The notes beneath the pieces are model-generated. The model worked only from the letters and a program-made list of their open reading frames with translations. It was not told where the DNA came from and ran no database searches. Shown one piece after another: positions 33,451 through 43,800 of a DNA stretch of 64,000 bases (position 1 is its first letter; each line of letters opens with the position of its first letter). This DNA is from Flavivirga jejuensis (GTDB taxonomy: Bacteria > Bacteroidota > Bacteroidia > Flavobacteriales > Flavobacteriaceae): assembly GCF_030540765.1 (NCBI RefSeq), contig NZ_JAUOEL010000001.1, forward strand, positions 372,001 to 436,000, given 5' to 3'. The translations under genes were made by a program, and so were the position numbers.

Positions 33451-34230
33451 ATGCAAGACGAACTTAAAATAGCCTTAATTCAATCTGATTTGGTTTGGGA
33501 AAACCCTAAACAGAACTGTGAAAATTTTTCTAAGAAAATAAAAAACCTTCCCGAAGCAGTTGACTTAGTCATACTTCCAGAAATGTTCACAACAGGTTTT
33601 ACCATGAATGCAAAAGATGTTGCCGAAACTATGGATGGAGATACGGTTGCATGGATGCGATCTACAGCTTTAAAAACCAATGCTGTTATTATTGGTAGTC
33701 TTGTTATTTTGGAGGAAAAAAACTATTACAATCGATTGCTTTTTGTCGAACCATCTGGAGCTATACAACATTACGATAAGCGACATACTTTTACATTGGT
33801 AGGCGAAGATAAAATTTACACTGCAGGAACAAAAAAGCTAATTATCGATTATAAAGGCTGGAAAATTTGCCCGCTAATTTGTTACGATTTGCGTTTCCCT
33901 GTATGGGCAAGAAATACCGAAGATTATGATGTTTTGCTATACATTGCCAACTGGCCAAAACCCAGAGTTTCTGCGTGGGATGCATTGCTAAAAGCACGAG
34001 CTATTGAGAATATGAGTTATTGCATTGGAGTAAACCGTGTTGGTGTTGATGGCGTTAATAGTGACTACTCGGGGCATTCCGCAGTATATGATGTACTAGG
34101 GAATATAATCACTTCAATGGAACCAAGTAAAGAGCAAGCTCAAATAGTGACTCTAGAAAAAAGACATATTCAAGCTTACAGAAATAAATTAAAATTTTTA
34201 AACGATAGAGATCTTTTTACTCTGAAGTAA
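33451..34230 (+). CDS. Nitrilase-superfamily amidohydrolase, probable omega-amidase
   Basis: This 259-residue carbon-nitrogen hydrolase has the catalytic triad in place: glutamate in LVILPEMFTTGF, lysine in HYDKRHTFTLVGED and cysteine in PLICYDLRFPVW. The HTFTLVGED context and the length match YafV-type omega-amidases, which convert 2-oxoglutaramate or 2-oxosuccinamate to the 2-oxo acid and ammonia. This matches the aminotransferase encoded upstream, so a two-step recycling of glutamine- or methionine-derived 2-oxo acids is likely. It overlaps the convergent Ig-like lipoprotein gene by 14 bp. Confidence 0.9.
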   Translation: MQDELKIALIQSDLVWENPKQNCENFSKKIKNLPEAVDLVILPEMFTTGFTMNAKDVAETMDGDTVAWMRSTALKTNAVIIGSLVILEEKNYYNRLLFVEPSGAIQHYDKRHTFTLVGEDKIYTAGTKKLIIDYKGWKICPLICYDLRFPVWARNTEDYDVLLYIANWPKPRVSAWDALLKARAIENMSYCIGVNRVGVDGVNSDYSGHSAVYDVLGNIITSMEPSKEQAQIVTLEKRHIQAYRNKLKFLNDRDLFTLK

Positions 34231-35827
34231 ATTGAAGTGTTGTAGATTCATCCCAACCTGCTCTAATTTCTATTTCTTTGAAATGACTTACACGTTCTGG
34301 TTGTCTTTTTTTAAGATAACTTCCAGAGTCATATTTTTTGTTCCCATTAGTATCGTGTATAACACGAATGTGATAGATGCCAGGATTTAAGTTTAAAAAA
34401 TCAAAGGAGCCAGAATTCTCAATAAATTGTTCAATTTTTACTTTTCCATCTTTATCTGTTAGTTGTACAATAACTGGATACGTCGCATTTACTAATGTGA
34501 AACGCGCATTACCAAAATCGGATATTTTTTTTGTTTTTAGAACATAACTTAAAGTATCATTTTTGTTATCAAAAAAGTCTACAAAAGCTTCGGGCAGAAA
34601 TTTTATGTTATAGGCATGCTCTTCTTTCTTTTTAAAATAAAAAGCATACGTATTTGTAAGTGTATCAAAATCGGTAGTAAAATCGATTTGAGTAGAATCT
34701 TTGTCTATAAGCGTAATTTTAGAAGTATCTAAACTAGTAAAAGGTATCGCACTAGAAATTATAAAAGGTTCATCATAACCAATGGTGCCAGATGGCGATG
34801 ATTCAATGACTAAGGAGTCTACTTTTTGCTTGCTAATTCTTACTGTATAGTCTTCTTTTTCAATTGAAGGATGCGTCACCTTAAAAAGAAGCGAGTCAAC
34901 TTCAAGACGGGGTTTATACCAATAGTTAAGAGTGTCCGTTTTTTTATCTTGTGTTATGCGAGATTCAAACTCAGGAGGCGTTTCAGATAATAAATGAATC
35001 GCCATTCCAGTAGGGTCGCCTTCATATCCAAAAGCAATTTTTTCACCAGATAATAATCGAGGTCTGGTGGGCTTAAAGTCTAATGCTTCAGAAAATAGTT
35101 TTAAAGTATAAAGCGTATCTGTAGGCACTTCAATAAAGTCTTTATAAAATGCAATTTGATCGGTCTTTTGCTGAAATTTATTGTCTCCATTGCCATCCTT
35201 TAAGGCGATAAGCATATACTTGCCTTCTTTAAGATTTTCGATAGAAAATGTGGTAAGACTGTCAAGTGTATTGGTAATATATTTAGGCGTTTCTTTATAA
35301 ATAATAGAATCATTAAAAGTGGAATCGACTTCGTATAAAGATACCGAAACAAAGGTTTCTGGTTTTGTTTTTATGGCATCCACTATTTTACCGCTTACTT
35401 TAAGGGAATCTATATAATCGCCAGTTGATAATACATATCTGTAATATGGATACGGATTTCCTTCATTATTATCGGTAATACTATTTCCAAAGTTAAATGC
35501 GTATGTGGTATTAGGTTGTAACGTATCGTAAATTTTAATAGTAATGTATTTACTCGCACTACCCAAGGGTGTAACATCAGGCTGTATTTTCATAGGGGGC
35601 GAAATAATGAGTTGTTTTTGAAGGTCTTTTATTTTAACATATTCGTCAAAATAGACTCTTATTTCATTACCAGTAAAATTGGTTGAATAATTCTCTGGAA
35701 TAGACTTAATAATGATTGGAGGATCTTCATCTTTTGGACCCCCATCAGGCGTACCTCGGTTGGCACAGTTTATGAAAAACAAGCTTAGAAAAACGACTAA
35801 AATAAGATTTGAAAGTGTTTTATTCAT
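34217..35827 (-). CDS. Ig-like (SbsA-type) domain lipoprotein
   Basis: The ATG at 35825-35827 gives a lipoprotein signal (MNKTLSNLILVVFLSLFFINC), with Cys as the lipidation site. The N-terminal 110 residues follow the SbsA Ig-like pattern with TPDGGPKDEDPP, then YFDEYVKIKDLQKQLIISPPMK. The rest holds beta-rich repeats, ending with a carboxypeptidase-regulatory-like segment (GSFDFLNLNPGIYHIRVIHDTNGN). The protein is anchored to the outer membrane. This family is common beside comF in flavobacteria. The function is unknown. Confidence 0.85.
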   Translation of the reverse strand: MNKTLSNLILVVFLSLFFINCANRGTPDGGPKDEDPPIIIKSIPENYSTNFTGNEIRVYFDEYVKIKDLQKQLIISPPMKIQPDVTPLGSASKYITIKIYDTLQPNTTYAFNFGNSITDNNEGNPYPYYRYVLSTGDYIDSLKVSGKIVDAIKTKPETFVSVSLYEVDSTFNDSIIYKETPKYITNTLDSLTTFSIENLKEGKYMLIALKDGNGDNKFQQKTDQIAFYKDFIEVPTDTLYTLKLFSEALDFKPTRPRLLSGEKIAFGYEGDPTGMAIHLLSETPPEFESRITQDKKTDTLNYWYKPRLEVDSLLFKVTHPSIEKEDYTVRISKQKVDSLVIESSPSGTIGYDEPFIISSAIPFTSLDTSKITLIDKDSTQIDFTTDFDTLTNTYAFYFKKKEEHAYNIKFLPEAFVDFFDNKNDTLSYVLKTKKISDFGNARFTLVNATYPVIVQLTDKDGKVKIEQFIENSGSFDFLNLNPGIYHIRVIHDTNGNKKYDSGSYLKKRQPERVSHFKEIEIRAGWDESTTLQFTSE

Positions 35828-35885
35828 TACCAATTTAAAATTTTACACAAACCTACATAATTTTAGAGATATAACGGTGAACTCA

Positions 35886-36563
35886 TTAGGCTATTGCCAT
35901 GGTGGCTATACTTATTTTTATGTTTTTTACTTGATTTAATGTTGCTATACAAGCTTCTAAAGTTGCACCAGTAGTAATAATATCGTCTACTAACAAGATA
36001 TGTTTGTTTTTAAGAACTTCAGAATTAACAAGTGTAAATAATTCGGAATCACCATTCCAACGTGCCAATCGTTGTTTATTGGCTTGCGATTTAGTATTAG
36101 TTACTTTTAAGAGGGTATTGTCTATATAATCTGCTTCTAATGCTTCAGCAATTTGTTGACCAAATTTTGCGACTTGATTAAAACCTCTTTTTTTTAGTTT
36201 CTTTTTATGAAGTGGTACAGGAATTACCAGATCAATAGATTTATAAGGTGCGATATTCTTTAATTCGCCTCCTAACCAATTTCCAAGGACAAAACCAATA
36301 TTTTCATAGCCTTTATATTTTAATCCGTGAATGAGCTGTTGAACAATTCCTTTTTTTTCAAATCTAAAAAGTGCAGTTCCATTTTCAATTTTGGCACGTC
36401 CGTAAAGTACTTTTTCAACAGTATCATCATTATCAAAATGGAAATTTGTAACAGGTAAATCATGTCGGCAATCTGTACAGATTGTTGTTTCATTATCATT
36501 TAATAAATTAAGACATGCGTAACATATTTTTGGGAAGAATAGCTTGATTATTGAATTAATCAT
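35886..36563 (-). CDS. ComF family phosphoribosyltransferase-like protein
   Basis: The 225 residues carry an N-terminal zinc-finger pair, CYACLNLL and CTDCRHDL. A PRTase-type domain follows with the PRPP loop LLVDDIITTGATLEAC and the conserved VPLHKKKLKKRGFNQV block. ComF proteins are needed for DNA uptake in competent bacteria. Whether this strain takes up DNA is not shown here. Confidence 0.92.
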   Translation of the reverse strand: MINSIIKLFFPKICYACLNLLNDNETTICTDCRHDLPVTNFHFDNDDTVEKVLYGRAKIENGTALFRFEKKGIVQQLIHGLKYKGYENIGFVLGNWLGGELKNIAPYKSIDLVIPVPLHKKKLKKRGFNQVAKFGQQIAEALEADYIDNTLLKVTNTKSQANKQRLARWNGDSELFTLVNSEVLKNKHILLVDDIITTGATLEACIATLNQVKNIKISIATMAIA

Positions 36564-36636
36564 TTATTGTGAAGAAGTTTTTATATTAACTTTGGGAAAT
36601 CAGGCTAGTTCTTTTAAATAAGATTATTGGAGGCAT

Positions 36637-37044
36637 TTATTCTTTTCGTTTTTTATTAATCAGATTTTCATAGTCTTCTCGTTTGGATTTATTAACGTCC
36701 TTAATTACTATCTCACCATTTTTTAGATAAAAATAAATAGAATCAGAACCTTTTATTTTAGAAACAGAATCACCAATTGCCATATTAGCGTAAAGGCTAT
36801 TTGATACATGAATTTTACGATAATTTTCTAAAAAAACATATCTGGATGCTCGTGGGTAATCACCGTCTTCTTTCTTTTTTATAACTTTCCCTGAATATTC
36901 TTCGTCTCTTGTTTTTTCATATCTCTTTTTTACACGGTCAAGATTATTTTCTTGGAAGTAAACAATAGGAATAATTATTGCAATTATTGGAAGAAAAACT
37001 TTGAGTAAAGGTATTCGAATCTCTCTTTCTTGTTTTGTATTCAT
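36637..37044 (-). CDS. Single-pass membrane protein, unknown
   Basis: This 135-residue protein has one N-terminal membrane helix (about residues 14-30, PLLKVFLPIIAIIIPIVYF). A charged, Lys-rich soluble region follows, with YSGKVIKKKEDGDYPRASR and KGSDSIYFYLKNGEIVI beta segments. I do not recognise a family. It lies between comF and the phytochrome block and shares no clear operon with either. Confidence 0.55.
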   Translation of the reverse strand: MNTKQEREIRIPLLKVFLPIIAIIIPIVYFQENNLDRVKKRYEKTRDEEYSGKVIKKKEDGDYPRASRYVFLENYRKIHVSNSLYANMAIGDSVSKIKGSDSIYFYLKNGEIVIKDVNKSKREDYENLINKKRKE

Positions 37045-37220
37045 TTTTAATTACCTACAAAGTTTATAGTTAGTTGTGTTTGCAACGCTCTAAATTAGTA
37101 AAAGAAAATGAACTAGAATTTTTGCTATCAACATATTCATGTGCAACATACTTTAGGGAAGAATAGGTTGGCTATGGATTTGCGCATTTATTTAAGAACG
37201 CAAAGCTCTGTAAGCCAGTC

Positions 37221-37634
37221 TTAAAACTCCCACTCTTCGATAAGTTTTATGATTTGATGTATATCAATAGGTTTTTTTAGGGTGATATTTGCGCCTAATG
37301 ACTGTACTATTTCTTCTGTGGAAATAGTCGTATTATTTCCTTCGCGGAAGAAGCCTGTAACAGCTATAATTAAAGATTTTTTATTATATGATGCATTACG
37401 TTTTCTAATTTGGCCAATACTTCTTATACCGCCATCAGGAAGAAATTGATTGTTTTGAACATGAAATAAATCAATTACAAAACAATCATAATCATTTGAA
37501 AGTAATATTTTTGCATCACTTGAATTAGCCGCTATATCAACTTCGTACCCTTTTGCCAATAATTCGTTTTGCCATTCTGTAGCAAGTTGATAATCATCTT
37601 CAATAAGAAGTATGCTTTCTACTTTATTTGTCAT
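37221..37634 (-). CDS. Single-domain response regulator of the phytochrome cluster
   Basis: The protein has 137 residues: a receiver domain with DD near the start (LLIEDDYQLA), the phospho-acceptor aspartate in YDCFVIDLFHVQNNQF and the conserved lysine in ITLKKPIDIH. There is no output domain. The ATG overlaps the phytochrome stop codon by one base (TAATG), so the two are translationally coupled. It probably receives phosphate from the phytochrome kinase or its receiver. Confidence 0.88.
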   Translation of the reverse strand: MTNKVESILLIEDDYQLATEWQNELLAKGYEVDIAANSSDAKILLSNDYDCFVIDLFHVQNNQFLPDGGIRSIGQIRKRNASYNKKSLIIAVTGFFREGNNTTISTEEIVQSLGANITLKKPIDIHQIIKLIEEWEF

Positions 37635-40180
37635 TAATTACTATTTAAAATATGTTTATCTATTATTCCTTTTAGTTTATCAGTTCTAATAGGTTTTAAA
37701 ATTACTGGAGCTTTAGGGAAAGTGCTTTCTTCTAGAAAAGAATTTCCGTAACCTGTAATATAGTAAAAGGAAACACCCCTTTTTTCACATTCAAAAGCAA
37801 CTTTCATACAGGTTTCTTTTTTTAAGTTAACATCTAAAAATGCAAGATCGTAATGTGTGTCTTCCAATGATTTTAATGCCTGTTTTTGATTTGAAAAAGC
37901 ATCTATTTTATTCACTTTAGGACCAGATATAACTTGCTTAATGTCTTGCGCTATAATAAAATCATCTTCTAAAATAAACGCATTTATTACTTTATATTTT
38001 TTTGGTTTTTTAATTGGTATGGCTTGTTGTACTTGTTCTAAAACGAAAATACTGTCTTTACTTTCTCCTATAAGATTTTTTGGGATTTGAAATTTTACAT
38101 AAAGTCCGTCTTTTTGGAATTCAACCTTTGAACTCCCAGCAAACTCATAATTTATGGCGTTTTCAATAATGGTTGTTCCAAAACCGGTTTTATTTGGCGC
38201 TTTTATTTGTGGTCCATCTAACTCTTTCCATTCAATTGTTAAACCTTCAGAATTGGTTTTCCACATAATTCTCACCTTCCCTTTTTGCGTTGACAGCGAT
38301 CCGTATTTTATGGCATTTGTAGTAAGTTCATGAACAATCAAAACCATCATCGAGATAATTTCGGATGTTATTTTAACACCAGATCCTTCCAAAATTATAT
38401 TTTCTGGATTATTACAAAGTGGTTTGATAATTCTTTCAAATAAATTTTTTAATTCAACCGAGGTATATGAGTTTTCCGTTAATAAGCTATTCGCTTTGGC
38501 TAATGCAAGAATACGATGCTCTAAAGAATTCGCATAATCATCAATGGAATCTATGTCATTTATTGTTTGTTTTGAGATAGACCTAACTAATGCTAATATA
38601 TTTCTTATACGATGATTAAGCTCCCTAATTACAATTTTAAATCGCTCTGTAGTTGCCTTTTCAGCATGTACTGCTTTTTGAAAAGTGGTAACAGCAATTT
38701 CTGCAAGTGTTAAGGTTTCAGAATCCCAAATTTTGGATTGTTCTTTACTCAAATCACAAAATTCGTTAAAGGAGCTTCTTGGGTGGAGACGAACTTTTTC
38801 TTTTTCAAAAACTAAGTCTTTTTTGGGGTTGCCCGCCCATAAGATATTCTTTTTAATTTCATTTCTAAAAAAGTAAATACATATTTTAGGATTGTTGACA
38901 TGTATTCGCAAAGCCAGAACACCTCTACAATGATCTAAATTTTTAATTTGGAGTTCGCTTAAATTATTGGAATAAAAAATATTATTTGTTTTAACATCAC
39001 TAAAGTTAGTTGCAATAGCATCAATAGCATTTTTTGTTGGGCAATCACCATGCAGTAATACTTTTTTATCAATTTGATATGCAACGCCATCACATTTTAT
39101 AAGAGATTTAAGTTTGTCTGCATAATCTTCCCAAAACATTTGAAGATAAATAGGATTTTGGTTGAGTGTTATAAACTCTTCTCCTTCTAAATGTAACTTA
39201 TTGATTTTCTTTTCTACTTTCTGTTCTATTTTCTGCTCAAGAATCGTCCCAGCAATTTGACCGATTAATTCTAAAGAATAAGTGACTTCTGAAGAAAGTT
39301 GTTTAACATCCTGATTGTGTAATGCAAATAACCCCCAAAGTTTACCTTTTATTATTATTGGAAGTGTTAGGGTGGAAGACACTTGCATATTTTTTAAATA
39401 CTGCCCATGAATAGGTGAATTACCTCTTAAAATACCTAAAGTTAAATTTAAAGGTTTAAGCGTTTTATTAGCACTTTTTAATTTTACTCCAGCATCAGAT
39501 GTGTTATGTATGTGCCTTATAGGTGTTTTTAAGAAAATTTCTCTTGCTTTTGGAGGAATATCGAATGCAGGAAAATGTAAACCCAAATAAGAATCCATTC
39601 TTCCGCTATTAAATTCTGCAATGACCTCACCTGAGTTATCTGGATGAAATTTATAGGCTTTAACTCTATCGAACTGGGTAATGTTTCTTAATGCAATAAC
39701 AGATTGATTTAAAATGGCATTTACATTTTCTAGTTTTTTAATAGTGTCAAGTGTCCATTTTAAATGCGCATTGATTTTAAATACTTCTACAGATTCAATT
39801 ATTGGAGTAATTTCAATAACGACATTTTCATCAACTCTGAATAAAGAGATATCAACTTTTTGCTCTTTTAAAACAATTATTTTTGCTTGTTCTCTCTGTT
39901 GGTAAGTAGATTTGTGAGATGCAATATTGCTAATGGCGTGAAAACTTTCTCTATCAAATAAATCTCTAATAGATAGATTAAATAGATTATCAACCTCAAA
40001 GTCAAAATAATCGTTTAAATTTTCTGAAGCATAGGTAATAGCCAAAGAATTAAAGTTAAATGCTACTAAAGCACCATAACTTTGTATTATACCAGGAAAC
40101 TCTATGGGTTCATTATTGCATTCTTCTAAGGCTTTAGCTTCTGATGCCTTGGAGTTTTGTATTTCTTTTTTGAAGTTCAT
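37634..40180 (-). CDS. Bacteriophytochrome histidine kinase with C-terminal receiver
   Basis: This 848-residue photoreceptor has all the standard phytochrome parts: PAS (chromophore cysteine C21 in EECNNEPIEFPG), GAF with PAFDIPPKAREI near residue 203 and SPIHGQYL near 256, and PHY with its tongue (WAG near 447 and HPRSSFNEF near 465). An HWE/HisKA_2-type kinase follows (RELNHRIRNILALVRS near 523), then the ATPase region and a C-terminal receiver with LAFLDVNL near 781. The aspartate and histidine of the chromophore pocket are intact, but the usual PASDIP serine is phenylalanine. The upstream heme oxygenase overlaps it by 47 bp, so biliverdin is made beside it. Confidence 0.95.
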   Translation of the reverse strand: MNFKKEIQNSKASEAKALEECNNEPIEFPGIIQSYGALVAFNFNSLAITYASENLNDYFDFEVDNLFNLSIRDLFDRESFHAISNIASHKSTYQQREQAKIIVLKEQKVDISLFRVDENVVIEITPIIESVEVFKINAHLKWTLDTIKKLENVNAILNQSVIALRNITQFDRVKAYKFHPDNSGEVIAEFNSGRMDSYLGLHFPAFDIPPKAREIFLKTPIRHIHNTSDAGVKLKSANKTLKPLNLTLGILRGNSPIHGQYLKNMQVSSTLTLPIIIKGKLWGLFALHNQDVKQLSSEVTYSLELIGQIAGTILEQKIEQKVEKKINKLHLEGEEFITLNQNPIYLQMFWEDYADKLKSLIKCDGVAYQIDKKVLLHGDCPTKNAIDAIATNFSDVKTNNIFYSNNLSELQIKNLDHCRGVLALRIHVNNPKICIYFFRNEIKKNILWAGNPKKDLVFEKEKVRLHPRSSFNEFCDLSKEQSKIWDSETLTLAEIAVTTFQKAVHAEKATTERFKIVIRELNHRIRNILALVRSISKQTINDIDSIDDYANSLEHRILALAKANSLLTENSYTSVELKNLFERIIKPLCNNPENIILEGSGVKITSEIISMMVLIVHELTTNAIKYGSLSTQKGKVRIMWKTNSEGLTIEWKELDGPQIKAPNKTGFGTTIIENAINYEFAGSSKVEFQKDGLYVKFQIPKNLIGESKDSIFVLEQVQQAIPIKKPKKYKVINAFILEDDFIIAQDIKQVISGPKVNKIDAFSNQKQALKSLEDTHYDLAFLDVNLKKETCMKVAFECEKRGVSFYYITGYGNSFLEESTFPKAPVILKPIRTDKLKGIIDKHILNSN

Positions 40181-40721
40181 TTGTAGCTATTTGATAAATA
40201 AGATTAAAAGTGTTTTGTGCGGATTCTATAACTTCGCTTTCAATGAACTCTCTCTTAGACAATAATTCTTTTAAACTATTCATTTGTTCCTGACTGCTGT
40301 TTGCTAAGGCTGTAAAGTAGTAGAAAGGTTTTATAATTGTTTGTTTTTTAGCTGATGCTAAAAGCACTTTTGCACCTGCGGCAGATCCCGCAAATACATA
40401 ATACGCACCTAATTGCGTACTGAAATTTATGCTTTTAAAGTTACAGTACCGATATTTTTCAACCTCATTGGTTATACTATAATCGATTAACTTTAAATCT
40501 TTTTTTAATGCGTTTATTAGATGCTCATTATAAGTGTTAACATGGCATGTAGCAAGATTCTCTAAAAGAGGTTTGCAATAGTATCTTGCAATAAGCATGG
40601 TGTTATAAAAAAGATCTAATTTTTCTTCATTTATTCCATCGTTAAACTTAAAAATGTGCTCTAAAGCATTATGAAGTTCTTTTGTTGATGTATATAATTT
40701 TTTTCTAAAAGTATTTTCCAT
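40134..40721 (-). CDS. Bacterial heme oxygenase (biliverdin-producing)
   Basis: This 195-residue protein has the layout of BphO-type heme oxygenases, which open heme to biliverdin IX-alpha, carbon monoxide and iron. The proximal histidine lies in KELHNALEH at about residues 15-21, and the distal-helix glycines are in YYVFAGSAAGAKVLL (about 107-121). Its 3' end overlaps the phytochrome start by 47 bp, the classical pairing of a chromophore enzyme with its photoreceptor. It is the second gene of the block that begins with the CheB/CheR fusion; an 86 bp gap separates them. Confidence 0.88.
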   Translation of the reverse strand: MENTFRKKLYTSTKELHNALEHIFKFNDGINEEKLDLFYNTMLIARYYCKPLLENLATCHVNTYNEHLINALKKDLKLIDYSITNEVEKYRYCNFKSINFSTQLGAYYVFAGSAAGAKVLLASAKKQTIIKPFYYFTALANSSQEQMNSLKELLSKREFIESEVIESAQNTFNLIYQIATNELQKRNTKLQGIRS

Positions 40722-40807
40722 AGTCAGTTATATTTGCTATCAAATAAATAGTAAAACTTGTCTTGTAAAAGCAGATAGTTTTATATTCGATTACTTAAGT
40801 ATAAATT

Positions 40808-43800
40808 TTAATTAAGCCATTTGTTAAGGGTGCTGAACAATTCATCTTTTATTACGGGTTTAGATAAAAAATCCACGCAACCTTTATTATAGCATTTTTC
40901 TTTTTCTTCAGGCATAGCATATGCTGTTTGCATAATTACTTTTGCCTCAGGGTTCATTTTTAAAATTTTATCCATGGCAGTAATCCCGTTCATTTCTGGC
41001 ATTCTTATGTCTAATAATATGATATCAATATTTGAGTTGTTCTTATAGGTGTTTACAGCAACTTTTCCTGTTTCTGCAAAAAGAATTTTTGCTCCAGTAT
41101 TTTTTAATACAATTTGAAATAAAAGTCGTATTAAAGAATCATCTTCTGCTATTAGAATAGTTTTATTCTTTAAGAAATCTTCAGAATTAGGAGCTTCAAT
41201 TTTTATAGTTTTCTTATTTTCTTTTGTTGATTTTAAAGGTATAGTAAACTCAAATAAAGTACCAACTTTATATTTTGAACTTACAGTAATATACCCCCCT
41301 AAAAGTGTTATGATTCCTCTACAAATAGCTAAACCTAGTCCAGTGCCTCCGTATTTAGCATTATTTTCATAATTAATTTGTTTAAATCGCTCAAATATTT
41401 CAACCTGTTTATCTTTTTCAATACCTATGCCTTGATCTTTTACAAAGAATTTCAAATACCCTTGTTCAACTTCAAACCCAAAAGAAATTTTTCCTTTTTC
41501 AGAAAACTTTAGTGCATTATTTAGAAGATTAGATAGAACTTGTTGTAACCTTTGTGGATCTGTAATAATTATTAAATCTTTATATTCATCTGGTATAGAT
41601 GTTTTAAAAATAATGTTGTCTTTGTCTTTAGATTTTTTTAATTCGTTATATGAAATTTCTAAATGATTTATAAGTTTAGGTATATGACATTCTTTATAAA
41701 TCATTTTTATTTCGTTCGACTCTATTTTGGCTACGTCAATAATATCATCAATTAAATTTAAAAGTTGTTTAGAATTGCTATCGATAATCTCTAGATATTT
41801 TAACCTGTCTTTTTGATTAAGATAATTATTTTTAAGTAATTCTGAGAACCCCAGAACACTATTCATAGGCGTTCTAATTTCGTGGCTCATATTGGCCAAA
41901 AAATAATTCTTATGAATATTTGCTGCTTCTGCGTCCTTTTTTGCTTTTATAAGCTCTTCTTCAATAAATTTTTGCTGAGTTATATCTTGAGTAGCCCCTC
42001 TTAATCCAATAATTTCACCATCACCATTTCTAACTGCTTCGCCTTGTGCCCACAACCAACCAAATTCGCCATTTTGCTTAATTATATTCAATTCCATATC
42101 ATAAGGAGTACCTTCGGTTATGGCTTTTTTTACTGAAGAAGACAATAATTTCCAACTATCTTTTGTGAACAATTTTTCATGCTCTGTGAATGGCGGTGGT
42201 GGTAATTTAGGATTAAATCCATAAATTTTATAAAGTTGTAAAGTCCATGTAACCTCGTTAGTAGCTATATCCATATACCAACTACCTACATGTGTTATTT
42301 CCTGTATGCGTTTTAGTTCTATTTCACTTTTACTGAGTGCTATTTTATTTTTCTTTTCTTCAGTAACATCTAAAATAGTACCCGCAAACTCACCTTTTCT
42401 CGGGCTAAAAGCATTCACAACAAAATACTTACCAAGGTCTGATACATAACTTTCTATGGTTTGATCTTTGCCTGTTAATGCAACTTCACTATATAATTGT
42501 ATCCAATTATTAGGATCTTTTTTTAAACCTGGTAAGATTTCAGAGATTTTTTTTCCGATTAGGTTTTCTGCATTTATACCTAATATTTTTTCATAGGACG
42601 GATTTACATCAATATATTCCCAATCTATAGGAGTATCATTTTTGTCAGTAATAATTTTAGCGTGAATAAAGCCTTCATTTAGACTTTCGAATAGTTTCTG
42701 GTACTTTTTGTCTTTTTCAGCAAGTTCCTTTTCTGTTTCTTTAAGTTTGTTTATGTTATTTAATGTAATAACGACACCATTAATAACTTTATCGGTTGTA
42801 ATAAATGGGCTTATTCTCTTAAGATAAAAGTTATTGTCCTTGTCTTTTACTTGTTTTTCTACAACAATTAATTTTTCAAGAACTAATTTTGAGTTTTCAA
42901 TTATTGAAGCCCTTATGTCTTCTTCAAAGTTAGAAGTAAAGCTAGAAAGGGGTCTGCCAAGATCTAATTCATGTAAATTAAACACTTCTTTTAGTGCTGG
43001 AGTAAACTTTCTAATACGTAAATCTGTATCTAAAAAAACAGTTGCAATCTCTGTATTATCAAGAAGATTTGTAACATCATTACTTAGGTTGGTGAGCTCT
43101 TTGTTTTTTTCCTGCATTTCAGAGTTTACGGTATACAACTCTTCATTTACAGATTGAAGTTCTTCGTTGGTACTTTGAAGCTCTTCGTTAGATGCCATTA
43201 ACTCTTCATTAGAAGATTGAAGCTCTTCATTACTGGTTTCTAACTCTTCAATAGCATTTTGTAATTCAGTTTTAACAACCTTAAGCTCCGTTTCAAGATC
43301 TTCCAAGCGTTGGTTAGAAACTTCATCAACATCAATATTATTTATGATTAAAGGTTCTTCATATTCTAGAACTTTATCATTAGCGAATTCTATTAAGTAG
43401 CATCCATTTAACTCATCATCAAAATCAGGCATATGAAATTTTAAATCAAAAGAAAAGTTTTTTTCGTTAGATTTATTTACAACCCCCTTAATAATAATAT
43501 CTTGCTTTTTGTTTTCAATTCTTCTAATACCACTTCTTATTACTGCCGCAATATCTGGATTTACAATTTTTAATAAATTGTTTTGAAAAATCCCTTCGTT
43601 ATGAGATAAACGTTTGCCAGCATCACCTTTTATATAAAGAATATTAAAGTTTTTATCTATAAAAATTGATGCAGGACTAAACTTTTTACTTAAGTATTTA
43701 TGAAATATTGATACAGGATCTTCTTTTGTTTTAAATTGAGGAGTATTTATAGGTAATGTCGTGTTTTTATAAGTTATTGACGAAATTCTTTCAAGATTAC

